Assembly (NCBI GenBank): GCA_031255175.1
Contig: JAIRTA010000046.1
Coordinates: 1 to 34,478, forward strand
Direction of reading: 5' to 3'
Source: Oscillospiraceae bacterium
GTDB lineage: Bacteria > Bacillota > Clostridia > Oscillospirales > UBA929
Length of the DNA: 34,478 bases
Shown here: positions 7,144 to 15,143 of the stretch, in pieces
Position numbering within the stretch: the stretch's first letter is position 1
Layout of the letters: each line of letters starts with the position of its first letter
Program-made: the position numbers and the translations under genes
Notes under the pieces: generated by a model
Databases searched by the model: none
What the model saw: the letters and a program-made list of their open reading frames with translations, nothing else
What the model was told of the DNA's origin: nothing

Positions 7144-10100
7144 GTGAACATGCCACTGGATCCGAGTATTCAAAAAGTCCTGGTCATCGGGTCGGGGCCG
7201 ATCGTCATCGGTCAGGCCGCCGAGTTTGACTACGCCGGCACGCAGGCGTGCCGGGCGCTGAAGGCCGACGGCATCGAGATTGTGCTGATCAACTCGAACC
7301 CGGCCACGATCATGACGGACAACGCTATGGCGGACAAAATCTATATCGAACCGCTCACACTGACGACGGTCAAGCGGATCATCGAAAAGGAACGGCCGGA
7401 CAGCATTCTGTCGGGCCTCGGCGGGCAGACGGGCCTCACGCTGTGTATGCAGCTCGCCCGGGACGGTTTTCTGGACCGCATGGGCGTGCGGCTGCTCGGC
7501 TCTTCCCCCGAGACGATCGACCGGGCGGAGGACAGGCGGATGTTTAAGGACACAATGGAGAGCATCGGCCAGCCGCTCATCCCGTCCGACGTTGTGCAGG
7601 ATGTGGAGGCGGCTGTCCGCCTCGCGGAGACAATCGGCTACCCCGTGATCATCCGGCCCGCGTTCACACTGGGCGGCACCGGGGGCGGCATCGCCGCCAA
7701 CGAACGTGAACTCCGGGAGATCGCGCGGGGCGGGCTGTCACTCTCTCCGATCCGTCAGATTTTGATCGAGAAATCGGTGGCGGGCTGGAAGGAGATCGAG
7801 TTTGAGGTGATGCGCGACCGCGTGGGCAACGCCATTGCCGTCTGCTCTATGGAAAATTTCGACCCCGTCGGCATCCACACGGGCGACAGCATCGTCATCG
7901 CGCCCGCCGTCACCCTCTCCGACAAAGAATATCAGATGCTCCGCCGGGCGGCGCTCAATATCATCCACGCGCTGGGCGTCGAGGGCGGCTGCAACTGTCA
8001 GTTTGCGCTAAACCCCGATTCCTTTGAGTACGCGGTGATCGAGGTGAACCCGCGTGTGTCCCGTTCGTCGGCGCTGGCGTCGAAGGCGACGGGCTACCCC
8101 ATTGCCAAGGTCGCGACCAAGATCGCGATCGGGTATACGCTGGATGAGATCGTAAACGCCGTCACGGGCACCACCTACGCCGCCTTTGAGCCGACGGTGG
8201 ACTATGTGGCCGTCAAGTTCCCCAAGTGGCCCTTCGACAAATTTGTCTACGCGAAAAAAGAACTCGGCACCCAGATGAAGGCCACCGGCGAGGTCATGTC
8301 CATTGCCGACACCTTCGAGCTCGCCATCATGAAGGCCGTGCGCGGCGTCATCATCGGCACGGAGACGCTGTCGCTGCCGCATCTTGCCGCAAAGAGCGAC
8401 GATGAGATCCGCGACGTGCTGTGCCGCGCCACGGACGAGCGGCTCTTTGCGGTCTGCGAGGCGCTGTCGAGAGGTTTTGCCACAGACGAGATCTTCGCGC
8501 TCACAAAGATCGACCGCTGGTTTCTCGCCAAGCTGCAAAATGTGGTGCGCTTCGCGCATGCGCTGCCGGACGAGCCCCTCACACCCGCGCGTTACGCGCA
8601 GGCCAAGCGGCTCGGTTTTACCGACCGGGCGATCGAATCCCTCTCCGGCGCCAAGCCGCCGTGCGAGCTGCGGCCCGTGTTTAAGATGGTGGACACCTGC
8701 GGCGGGGAGTTCGCGGCCGAGACGCCCTATTTTTACAGCCTTTACGGCGCAAAGGAGAGCGGCGCGGAGGACGAGGCGCTGGAGCTGGTTGAAAAGAGCG
8801 GCCGGCCCCGGATCTTGGTGTTGGGTTCCGGGCCCATCCGCATCGGCCAGGGGATCGAATTTGACTACGCCGGCGTGCACTGCGTCTGGTCGCTGAAAGA
8901 GATGGGTTACGACGTTGTGGTCGTGAACAACAACCCGGAGACGGTGTCCACCGATTTTGACACCGCCGACCGGCTGTATTTTGAGCCGCTGCACATCGAG
9001 GACGTGATGCACGTCATCGAGATCGAACGGCCCGAGGGCGTGATCGTCGCCTTCGGCGGCGGCACGGCCATCAAACTGGCGCGCGAGCTGCACGCCCGGG
9101 GCGTGAAGATCATCGGCACCTCCGGCGAGAGCATCGACGTCTGTGAGGACAGGGAGCGGTTCGACGCGCTGCTGGAGTCGCTCAACGTCCGCCGGCCCCA
9201 GGGCTGCGCCGTGCAGACGGCCGAAGAGGCGCTGACCGCCGCCGAGCGTCTGGGGTTCCCGGTGCTCATGCGGCCATCCTATGTGCTGGGCGGGCAGAAC
9301 ATGATCATCGCCTTCGCCCGGGAGGACATTCTCGAATACATGGAAATCATTCTTCGCCAGCAGCAGACGGGCCCTGTCTTGATCGACAAATACCTGAGCG
9401 GCCGGGAGATCGAGGTGGACGCCATCTGCGACGGCGAGCACATTCTGATCCCCGGCGTCATGGAGCACATCGAGCGCACCGGCATCCACTCCGGCGACAG
9501 CATCGCCGTCTACCCCGCCACACACATCGACGACGACATGGCGGAGCGCATCATGGCGGTCACAAAGAAGATCTGCACCGCCCTGCAAGTGTCGGGCCTT
9601 GTCAACCTGCAATATGTCATCGCGGGGGGCGAGATCGCCGTCATCGAGGTGAACCCCCGGGCCTCCCGCACGGTCCCGTACATCAGCAAGGTGACGGGCA
9701 TCCCCATGTGCGACCTGTCCACGCGGGTGAGTTTGGGCGGAAAGCTGCGCGATCTGGGTTACGAGGAGGGCATTGCCCCGCTTCCGCCCTATACCGCGGT
9801 GAAGGTTCCGGTGTTTTCGTTCGAAAAGCTCACGGACCTCGACACCCAGCTCGGCCCCGAGATGAAATCCACGGGCGAGGTCCTTGGAATTGGAAAAAAT
9901 TTACAAGAAGCGCTCTTCAAGGGGCTTGTGGCGGCGGGCTACAACATGCGCAAAGACGGCGGCGTCTTCATCACGGTGCGCGACACGGACAAGGGTGAGG
10001 TGACAGACCTCGCGAAGAAGTTTGAGAGCATGGGCTTTCCGCTCTATGCCACGGCGGGCACGGCGGCCGTGCTGAGCCGCGCGGGCCTCGGGGTGACGGT

Positions 10101-11202
10101 GGTGCAAAAGATCCACGACTCCCCGGACGAGAATTCCCTGACGCTGCTCGAAAGCGGCCAAATCAACTATATCATCTCCACCTCCGCAAAGGGGCGCAAC
10201 CCCGCGAAAGACAGCGTGCGGATCCGGCGGAAGGCCTGTCTGCTGGGCATCCCGTGTCTCACAAGCCTCGACACCGCCCACGCAATGGCCGACAGTCTGC
10301 TCAGCCGTTACAACGAGAGCAACACCGAGCTGGTGGACATCAACAGTATGCGCGGCGAGCGGCTGGCGCTGCCGTTTACAAAGATGCACGGCTGCGGCAA
10401 CGACTATATTTATATCGACTGCTTCGATCGGGTGATCAATTCCCCCGAGTCGCTCTCGGTCTTCCTGTCCGACCGGCATTTCGGCGTCGGGAGCGACGGG
10501 GTGGTGCTGATTCTCCGCTCCAAAGTGGCCGACGCGCGGATGCGGATGTTCAACCTGGACGGCAGCGAGGGGCGGATGTGCGGCAACGCGATCCGCTGCG
10601 TCGCGAAATATCTCTACGACAACCGGGTTGTCCGCAAGAAGCGCATGACGATCGAGACGCTGAGCGGCATCAAAGAACTCTTCCTCACCACACAAAACGC
10701 GCTGGTGAGCTCGGTGCGGGTGGACATGGGGAAGGCGGAACTGCAAACCGGGCAGATTCCGGTGGATCTCCCCGGCGACACTGTTGTCGCGCGCCCGGTG
10801 GAGATCGCCGGCGGCCGCTATACGATCACCTGCGTCTCAATGGGCAACCCGCACTGCGTCATATTTTGCGAGGAACCGGACGCCCTCGACCTGCGCACTT
10901 TGGGGCCGAAGTTTGAGATGAGCCCGCTGTTTCCGGAACGCGTCAATACGGAGTTTATCCAGATCATCGACAATCACACGATCAAGATGCGCGTCTGGGA
11001 GCGCGGCAGCGGCGAAACGCTCGCCTGCGGCACCGGCGCCTGCGCCGCCGTTGTGGCCTCCGTGCTAAACGGCCACTGCGACAAGGGCGCGGACATCCGC
11101 GTGATCCTCACCGGCGGAGAACTGACCGTTCGCTACACGGACGAGGGCGTCTTTATGACCGGCAGTTGCGCGAAGGTCTTCGAAGGCGTGGTGTGGATCT
11201 GA
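7144..11202 (+). CDS. carB-dapF: Fusion protein: carbamoyl-phosphate synthase large subunit + diaminopimelate epimerase
   Basis: A single uninterrupted 1352-residue frame. Residues 1 to ~1068 form a complete CarB: two repeated carbamate-kinase/ATP-grasp halves, the first opening with VIGSGPIVIGQAAEFDYAG and the second with LVLGSGPIRIGQGIEFDYAG near residue 555, then an MGS-like allosteric domain from ~940. From Met1069 (base 10348) a complete ~284-residue DapF follows with no linker: FTKMHGCGNDY, catalytic Cys1146 (MCGNAIRC), GNPHCV and catalytic Cys1295 (ACGTGAC). DapF converts LL- to meso-diaminopimelate for peptidoglycan and lysine. The start is GTG (7144), five bases after AAGGAG; ATG at 7150 is an alternative. 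Internal initiation at 10348 cannot be excluded (weak GGTGGA 11 bases upstream), but the frame carries no stop. Confidence 0.93.
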   Translation: MNMPLDPSIQKVLVIGSGPIVIGQAAEFDYAGTQACRALKADGIEIVLINSNPATIMTDNAMADKIYIEPLTLTTVKRIIEKERPDSILSGLGGQTGLTLCMQLARDGFLDRMGVRLLGSSPETIDRAEDRRMFKDTMESIGQPLIPSDVVQDVEAAVRLAETIGYPVIIRPAFTLGGTGGGIAANERELREIARGGLSLSPIRQILIEKSVAGWKEIEFEVMRDRVGNAIAVCSMENFDPVGIHTGDSIVIAPAVTLSDKEYQMLRRAALNIIHALGVEGGCNCQFALNPDSFEYAVIEVNPRVSRSSALASKATGYPIAKVATKIAIGYTLDEIVNAVTGTTYAAFEPTVDYVAVKFPKWPFDKFVYAKKELGTQMKATGEVMSIADTFELAIMKAVRGVIIGTETLSLPHLAAKSDDEIRDVLCRATDERLFAVCEALSRGFATDEIFALTKIDRWFLAKLQNVVRFAHALPDEPLTPARYAQAKRLGFTDRAIESLSGAKPPCELRPVFKMVDTCGGEFAAETPYFYSLYGAKESGAEDEALELVEKSGRPRILVLGSGPIRIGQGIEFDYAGVHCVWSLKEMGYDVVVVNNNPETVSTDFDTADRLYFEPLHIEDVMHVIEIERPEGVIVAFGGGTAIKLARELHARGVKIIGTSGESIDVCEDRERFDALLESLNVRRPQGCAVQTAEEALTAAERLGFPVLMRPSYVLGGQNMIIAFAREDILEYMEIILRQQQTGPVLIDKYLSGREIEVDAICDGEHILIPGVMEHIERTGIHSGDSIAVYPATHIDDDMAERIMAVTKKICTALQVSGLVNLQYVIAGGEIAVIEVNPRASRTVPYISKVTGIPMCDLSTRVSLGGKLRDLGYEEGIAPLPPYTAVKVPVFSFEKLTDLDTQLGPEMKSTGEVLGIGKNLQEALFKGLVAAGYNMRKDGGVFITVRDTDKGEVTDLAKKFESMGFPLYATAGTAAVLSRAGLGVTVVQKIHDSPDENSLTLLESGQINYIISTSAKGRNPAKDSVRIRRKACLLGIPCLTSLDTAHAMADSLLSRYNESNTELVDINSMRGERLALPFTKMHGCGNDYIYIDCFDRVINSPESLSVFLSDRHFGVGSDGVVLILRSKVADARMRMFNLDGSEGRMCGNAIRCVAKYLYDNRVVRKKRMTIETLSGIKELFLTTQNALVSSVRVDMGKAELQTGQIPVDLPGDTVVARPVEIAGGRYTITCVSMGNPHCVIFCEEPDALDLRTLGPKFEMSPLFPERVNTEFIQIIDNHTIKMRVWERGSGETLACGTGACAAVVASVLNGHCDKGADIRVILTGGELTVRYTDEGVFMTGSCAKVFEGVVWI

Positions 11203-11302
11203 ATGAGGGAGGGGAATGTGCTGGAAATCGTCGCGCGGCGCGGCGGCGTACAATATGTAAAATAATGTAAAATCTATCGCCTGTGGACTTCTGAAATTCC
11301 AC

Positions 11303-11331
11303 TTTACAAACGCGCGCGAATATAGTATACT
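11303..11331 (+). promoter_or_regulatory. Promoter of tRNA-Pro(CGG)
   Basis: TTTACA (11303-11308), 17-bp spacer, TATACT (11326-11331), about 50 bases before the tRNA. It is the only clear signal in the ~180 bases between the carB-dapF stop and the tRNA. Confidence 0.72.
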
Positions 11332-11384
11332 GTTATAGTCGTGCGGAAGTTCCGAGGGAATTCCAAGGGCTGACGCGCGCACCT

Positions 11385-11460
11385 CGGGGTGTGGCACAGG
11401 TGGTAGTGTGCTTGGTTCGGGACCAAGAGGCCGTGGGTTCGAGTCCCACCACTCCGACCA
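11385..11460 (+). tRNA. tRNA-Pro (anticodon CGG)
   Basis: The acceptor CGGGGTG (11385-11391) pairs with CACTCCG (11450-11456), with one G-U pair. The anticodon stem CTTGG/CCAAG encloses TTCGGGA, with CGG at 11418-11420. The T-arm has GGTTCGAGTCC, and CCA is encoded at 11458-11460. Decodes CCG, a frequent codon in a GC-rich genome. Confidence 0.97.
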
Positions 11461-11462
11461 TC

Positions 11463-11506
11463 AACAAATCAACCCCCGACAAAATTTTGTCGGGGGTTGA
11501 TTTGTT
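11463..11506. terminator. 44-bp perfect palindromic terminator after tRNA-Pro
   Basis: Bases 11463-11484 are the exact reverse complement of 11485-11506 (AACAAATCAACCCCCGAC then AAAA, mirrored). The core GACAAAATTTTGTC is flanked by C5/G5 tracts, and the right end carries TTTGTTT. It starts three bases after the tRNA CCA and would fold into a very long stem. It can serve as a terminator in either direction. Confidence 0.85.
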
Positions 11507-11607
11507 TGCGTACTTCGAGGGGAGGGGCACGGTGAAGCGCAAGGCGGCCGCCGTCGTGCCGTGAGGGTATGTGCTGGCGGTCAATATGAAACGGAGGGAG
11601 ATTGATC

Positions 11608-12147
11608 ATGTATTATTCCACAACATACCCGTCGCCCGTGGGCCTGCTCACGCTGGCGAGTGACGGAGACAGCCTTGTCGGCCTGTGGATTGAGGGGCAA
11701 AAGTACCACGGCGGCACCCTGCCCGGGGCGACGACGGAAAAAGACAACGTGCCGGTGTTTGACATGGCAAAAGGCTGGCTGGACAGATATTTTGCCGGAG
11801 AGCAGCCGGGCATCGCACAACTGCCCTTGGCCCCGATGGGCAGTGATTTTCGCAAGAGGGTGTGGGATATGCTGTGTAAAATCCCATATGGCGAAGTGAC
11901 CACCTACGGGGAGATTGCGAACAGGGTGGCCGCGGCCATGAACAAAGAGAGTATGTCGAGCCGGGCCGTCGGCGGGGCCGTCGGGCACAACCCTGTTTCT
12001 ATCATCATCCCCTGCCACCGGGTTGTCGGCGCCAACGGCAGCTTGACGGGATATGCCGGCGGCCTTGCCGTAAAGACAAAACTTCTCGCATTGGAGGGCG
12101 CGCCTCTCTCCGGCCTGTTTGCGCCCCGACACGGCGCCGCCCGCTAA
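11608..12147 (+). CDS. ogt: Methylated-DNA--protein-cysteine methyltransferase
   Basis: Removes O6-alkyl groups from guanine (and less so O4-alkylthymine) by irreversible transfer to its own cysteine. The 179 residues fit the Ogt class. The active-site motif IIIPCHRVVG places the acceptor Cys at 136; upstream GEVTTYGEIA and VGGAVGHNP form the helix-turn-helix and Asn hinge. The start is the ATG at 11608, nine bases after GGAGGG; the TTG at 11602 is too close to that site. Convergent with the ECF S gene: the two stop codons overlap by 4 bases at 12144-12147, within a small CCCGCT/AGCGGG hairpin (12140-12157). No Ada-type activator domain is present. The ~100 bases upstream hold no clear promoter. 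Confidence 0.95.
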   Translation: MYYSTTYPSPVGLLTLASDGDSLVGLWIEGQKYHGGTLPGATTEKDNVPVFDMAKGWLDRYFAGEQPGIAQLPLAPMGSDFRKRVWDMLCKIPYGEVTTYGEIANRVAAAMNKESMSSRAVGGAVGHNPVSIIIPCHRVVGANGSLTGYAGGLAVKTKLLALEGAPLSGLFAPRHGAAR

Positions 12148-12704
12148 AAAAAGCGGGCCGTTCTCTTTTGCAGCGCCGGCGCCAGCACGGTGCAGGCGGC
12201 CACCGCCACCAGCCCGTTGAAGCCGCTCACCAGCGCCTTGGCGCCCACCACCACCCACACGCCGGGCCACGGCAGACCGTACACAAAGCGCTGCATCACA
12301 GCCGTCTTCAGCAGGTACAGCACAATATACACCAGCTGCCCCGCCGCGCCCGCCGCCAGCGCCCGCGGCACCGCGGGCAGCCGCCGCAGCACCCTCGTGG
12401 CCGGCAGGCCGGCCACCCAGCCCATAGCGAACTTGGTGATAAACGTAATCCAAAATTCAGAAAAATACAGCGGGTTCGTAAAGTCATACAGCATCGAGCC
12501 GATACCCGCCGAGAGCCCGCCTATCATCGGCCCAAACAGCACGCCCGCCAGCAGGCACATAATATTGCCCAAATGGATGCGCGTGTTGTCCCCAAACGAC
12601 ACCGGGATGGGAATGGAGATATACGAGAGCGCAAACACCAGCGCCGAAAACACGCCGATCAGCACCAGCGTCTGCACCTTGTTCCTGCTACTGCTCTGCA
12701 CCAT
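12144..12704 (-). CDS. ECF transporter S component, substrate unknown
   Basis: A 186-residue integral membrane protein with about six predicted membrane spans. The N-terminal pattern TLVLIGVFSALVFALSYI followed by RIHLGNIMCLLAG and FGPMIGGLSAGIGS is typical of ECF-type substrate-binding (S) subunits of the riboflavin/folate-like fold. S components bind a vitamin or similar small molecule and dock onto a shared EcfA/EcfA'/EcfT module, which is not in the window. The start is the ATG at 12704, six bases after a GGGGGC stretch. Earlier starts in the same frame would add an arginine-rich non-hydrophobic extension. It follows the MFS gene on the same strand by 97 bases. The substrate cannot be inferred: I see no riboswitch in front of it. 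Confidence 0.82.
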   Translation of the reverse strand: MVQSSSRNKVQTLVLIGVFSALVFALSYISIPIPVSFGDNTRIHLGNIMCLLAGVLFGPMIGGLSAGIGSMLYDFTNPLYFSEFWITFITKFAMGWVAGLPATRVLRRLPAVPRALAAGAAGQLVYIVLYLLKTAVMQRFVYGLPWPGVWVVVGAKALVSGFNGLVAVAACTVLAPALQKRTARFF

Positions 12705-12801
12705 AAAAACGCCCCCATGCCTGAAAAATCGGGCGGGCCGCCGCCCGTGTATCGCAGTATACATCACAAATGAACCCATTTGCATGCTCGGATTTGTATG
12801 C

Positions 12802-14004
12802 TCAGAGCATCTTGTTTTTGCTATCAATTTTTCTGTTCAATGCCTCGGTTATTACAATTTTTACCATTAATATTGTTCCGATGAATATTGGGAAGATATT
12901 AAAATTTATATGCGTGGCCAACCATCCAAAAAACGGAGGCATTAAAGTGGTGCCGATATACGCGCTCGCCATTTGTATTCCCATGATTGCCTGTGAATGT
13001 TCTTCGCCGAAATTCTGCGGCGTTTCGTGCAGTAAGCTCGGATAAATCGGGGCGCAACCAAGACCTATCATAAAAAGGCCGGGCAATAATGTGCTGTTGC
13101 CAAACGGTAAGAGCAAAACGAGAATCCCGATTCCAATTATTATCTGCCCCAGACGGACCATTTGCCGGTTGGTCAATTTCATGGTGGCAAAACCTGATAT
13201 AAAGCGGCCTGAAGTGATGCCGATATAATATAACGCTATCCATTGGGCGGCAATTTCCGGCGATATGTTTTTGGCCATTACCAGATAGCTGCTGCCCCAT
13301 AATCCTGTTACCGTTTCGATTGCACAGTAGCAAAAAAATGCGATGAGAATGTGTTTGACTCCAGCTATGCGAAACAATTGTTTGAAATTCATTTTATTTT
13401 GTTGTGCCGAAGTTTTTTGCGCATTGTTATTTTTCCATAGAGGCAATGACGCGAACAGCACCGCGACAAGACAAAATTGTATGATGCCAACAGTCCTGTA
13501 TCCCAAAGCCCATGAATTTCTATTTATTAAAAAAGCCGACATGATTATCGGGCCGAGAGAAGCGCCAATGCCCCAGAAACAGTGGAGCCAGCTCATGTGT
13601 CTCGCCTTGTAGTGCAGCGCCACATAATGATTCAATGCGGCGTCAATAGAACCGGCGCCCAAACCCAATGGAATGGAACAAAGGCATAACATCAAAAAAA
13701 CGCGGGAAAATGAAAATCCGACAAGAGCGGCGGCGGTCATCAGAACGCTGACGGATGTGACTATGCCGGTTCCAAATCGTTTGATGATTCTTTCGCTGAA
13801 TATGCTGGAGATGACCGTCCCCCCGGCAATGATTATAGAGATCAATCCGGCGTAATGTAACGGAACATCCAATAAATTATACATCGAAGGCCACGCGGAA
13901 CCAAACAGCGAATCCGGCAAACCTAAACTGATAAATGAAAGGTAAATTATCATTAAAAGCAACAATGTAATCGCATACTCCTCGGCGTCATTTTGTGTTA
14001 TCAT
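12802..14004 (-). CDS. MFS transporter (fucose-permease-like), probably acquired
   Basis: A 400-residue polytopic protein with about 12 membrane helices and major facilitator features: a short N-terminus, FISLGLPDSLFGSAWP in helix 1, SERIIKRFG in the helix 2-3 loop, and a central hydrophilic loop with KNNNAQKTS. Substrate unknown. Base composition is clearly AT-richer (about 40-45 % GC by eye) than all neighbours and the codon choice differs, which suggests horizontal acquisition. The start is uncertain. The ATG at 14004 (GTG at 14007) lies right at the promoter -10 box, so it could be leaderless. Alternatively translation begins downstream behind the GAGGAG at 13978-13983, for example at TTG 13965, which would remove a non-hydrophobic N-terminal stretch. 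Confidence 0.85.
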   Translation of the reverse strand: MITQNDAEEYAITLLLLMIIYLSFISLGLPDSLFGSAWPSMYNLLDVPLHYAGLISIIIAGGTVISSIFSERIIKRFGTGIVTSVSVLMTAAALVGFSFSRVFLMLCLCSIPLGLGAGSIDAALNHYVALHYKARHMSWLHCFWGIGASLGPIIMSAFLINRNSWALGYRTVGIIQFCLVAVLFASLPLWKNNNAQKTSAQQNKMNFKQLFRIAGVKHILIAFFCYCAIETVTGLWGSSYLVMAKNISPEIAAQWIALYYIGITSGRFISGFATMKLTNRQMVRLGQIIIGIGILVLLLPFGNSTLLPGLFMIGLGCAPIYPSLLHETPQNFGEEHSQAIMGIQMASAYIGTTLMPPFFGWLATHINFNIFPIFIGTILMVKIVITEALNRKIDSKNKML

Positions 14005-14033
14005 CACATTCTACCATCGGCCGCCGCGAAAGT
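14005..14033 (-). promoter_or_regulatory. Promoter overlapping the MFS gene start
   Basis: On the minus strand, TTGACT, 17-bp spacer, TAGAAT, with the -10 box immediately before GTGATG. The expected transcription start falls on or just after the annotated ATG, which bears on the choice of translation start. Confidence 0.6.
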
Positions 14034-14337
14034 CAAGGCCAAAGTAAAACAATATTTACGCCGCTCTTAGAGCGCGAAAAGCGGCGGCGGACCGCGCCGC
14101 CGCCGCATCTGTTATATTTCTATTTCCCGCGTTCGCTTTTTCTGCGGCGGGTCGGTTTGCCGCGCTATCTGTTCGGCGGCTTTGCGGGTCATCGCCCCCC
14201 TCCCGGCTGCGCCGCCTCAAACCGCTGCGGAGGGGCAGGCCGCCATGCCGCAATCGCGGCGAATTGGGCTCCGCCCTTTACAGCATATATCCTCCGGGGT
14301 GCCTTTAGGCGGATGTTTGCCCTCCCCGAAAAAAGAT
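14034..14337. other. Intergenic stretch without a supported gene
   Basis: About 300 bases between the MFS promoter and the promoter of the XRE gene. Frames are open in several phases but their products are arginine/proline-rich and unlike known proteins, as expected for GC-rich non-coding DNA. I see no RNA gene or repeat. It could be decayed coding sequence, but I recognise no parent. Confidence 0.5.
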
Positions 14338-14366
14338 TTGACAAACTATCGCCGTGGGGATATAAT
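14338..14366 (+). promoter_or_regulatory. Perfect consensus sigma-A promoter
   Basis: TTGACA (14338-14343), exactly 17 bp, TATAAT (14361-14366): a full match to the housekeeping consensus. The leader to the XRE gene is ~65 bases. Such a strong promoter in front of a predicted DNA-binding protein suggests repression by that protein or another. Confidence 0.85.
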
Positions 14367-14435
14367 TGCAACACTCTTTGCAGCGGGCTGAAGATGCCGT
14401 CTATATGCTGGACATCCTCAGAGGGAGGTGGAAAA

Positions 14436-15101
14436 ATGATGATGCGCGCTTATCCGGAGACCTATCTCGATGATGCGATGAACGCGCTGGGCGATATGTT
14501 CGATTATGTCGTGTACGACTGCGCTTACAACTTGGCGGAATTCTATTCGTTTTTCCTCGTCTCGGGCGTGGCGTACGCGTTCGGCAGGGGCGCGCCGAAG
14601 TATGTTGCCGGGTTGTCCGGCCCCGAATTGGCCGCTGCGGTTTTGTGGAAGACAAAAGGCGAACGCCCGCAGGCGGAACCCTCCGAAAACATCGACAAAA
14701 GCCCGGAATATTGGGCGGGCTGGATTTTGGCCTACTACCAGTGGTATACCGGGCGCAGCTTCGCGGAACTGAACGAACTGGGCATCACCACAGACCATCT
14801 GCTGAACATCTATCCCACGCTGCACGAAGCGGACGTCAGCAAGTTTGTCGCGTTGGCGGATGCGCTGATCGAAAAGAACGCCAGGGGCCGCGCCACAAAG
14901 CTGCAAACCATACGCAAGGCCGTCGGGCTGACGCAAAAGGCGCTCGCCAATGAGGCGGGTGTCACCTTGCGCATGATTCAGCTCTACGAACAGCGCAACA
15001 AAGACATCAACAAAGCGCAGGCTATCACCCTCGCGAGAATCGCGCGTGTGTTGGGATGCAGGATAGAGAGCCTGCTGGAAAGCGAACCGCATATTTCCTG
15101 A
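14436..15101 (+). CDS. XRE-family helix-turn-helix regulator with conserved N-terminal domain
   Basis: The 221-residue protein has two parts. Residues ~1-145 form a conserved Firmicutes domain of unnamed function with YLDDAMNALGDMFDYVV, FGRGAPKYVAGLSG, PEYWAGWILAYYQWYTGRSF and YPTLHEADVSKFV. Residues ~156-221 are an XRE-type HTH (LQTIRKAVGLTQKALANEAG, then MIQLYEQRNKDINKAQA). Homologues of this layout are common in Lachnospiraceae and Oscillospiraceae, often beside small toxin-antitoxin-like genes; no such partner is adjacent here. The start is the first of three ATGs (14436), seven bases after GGGAGG. The frame stays open far upstream, but that extension is not protein-like. It sits behind a perfect promoter and 42 bases before the Cdd1-like gene. 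Confidence 0.82.
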   Translation: MMMRAYPETYLDDAMNALGDMFDYVVYDCAYNLAEFYSFFLVSGVAYAFGRGAPKYVAGLSGPELAAAVLWKTKGERPQAEPSENIDKSPEYWAGWILAYYQWYTGRSFAELNELGITTDHLLNIYPTLHEADVSKFVALADALIEKNARGRATKLQTIRKAVGLTQKALANEAGVTLRMIQLYEQRNKDINKAQAITLARIARVLGCRIESLLESEPHIS

Positions 15102-15143
15102 TTTTGGAATTTGTACAGACAAAAACATGGGAGGGAGACAGAG

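Noticed and set aside
11333-11584. Minus-strand frame with VVGLEPTASWSRTKHTTTCA
   Set aside because: Translation across tRNA-Pro on the wrong strand.
12705-12801. Vitamin riboswitch before the ECF S component
   Set aside because: The 97-base gap holds only a short GC-rich stem (around 12731-12747) and no recognisable FMN, TPP or folate-type aptamer. A possible -10 (TATACT, 12761-12756 minus) has no good -35.
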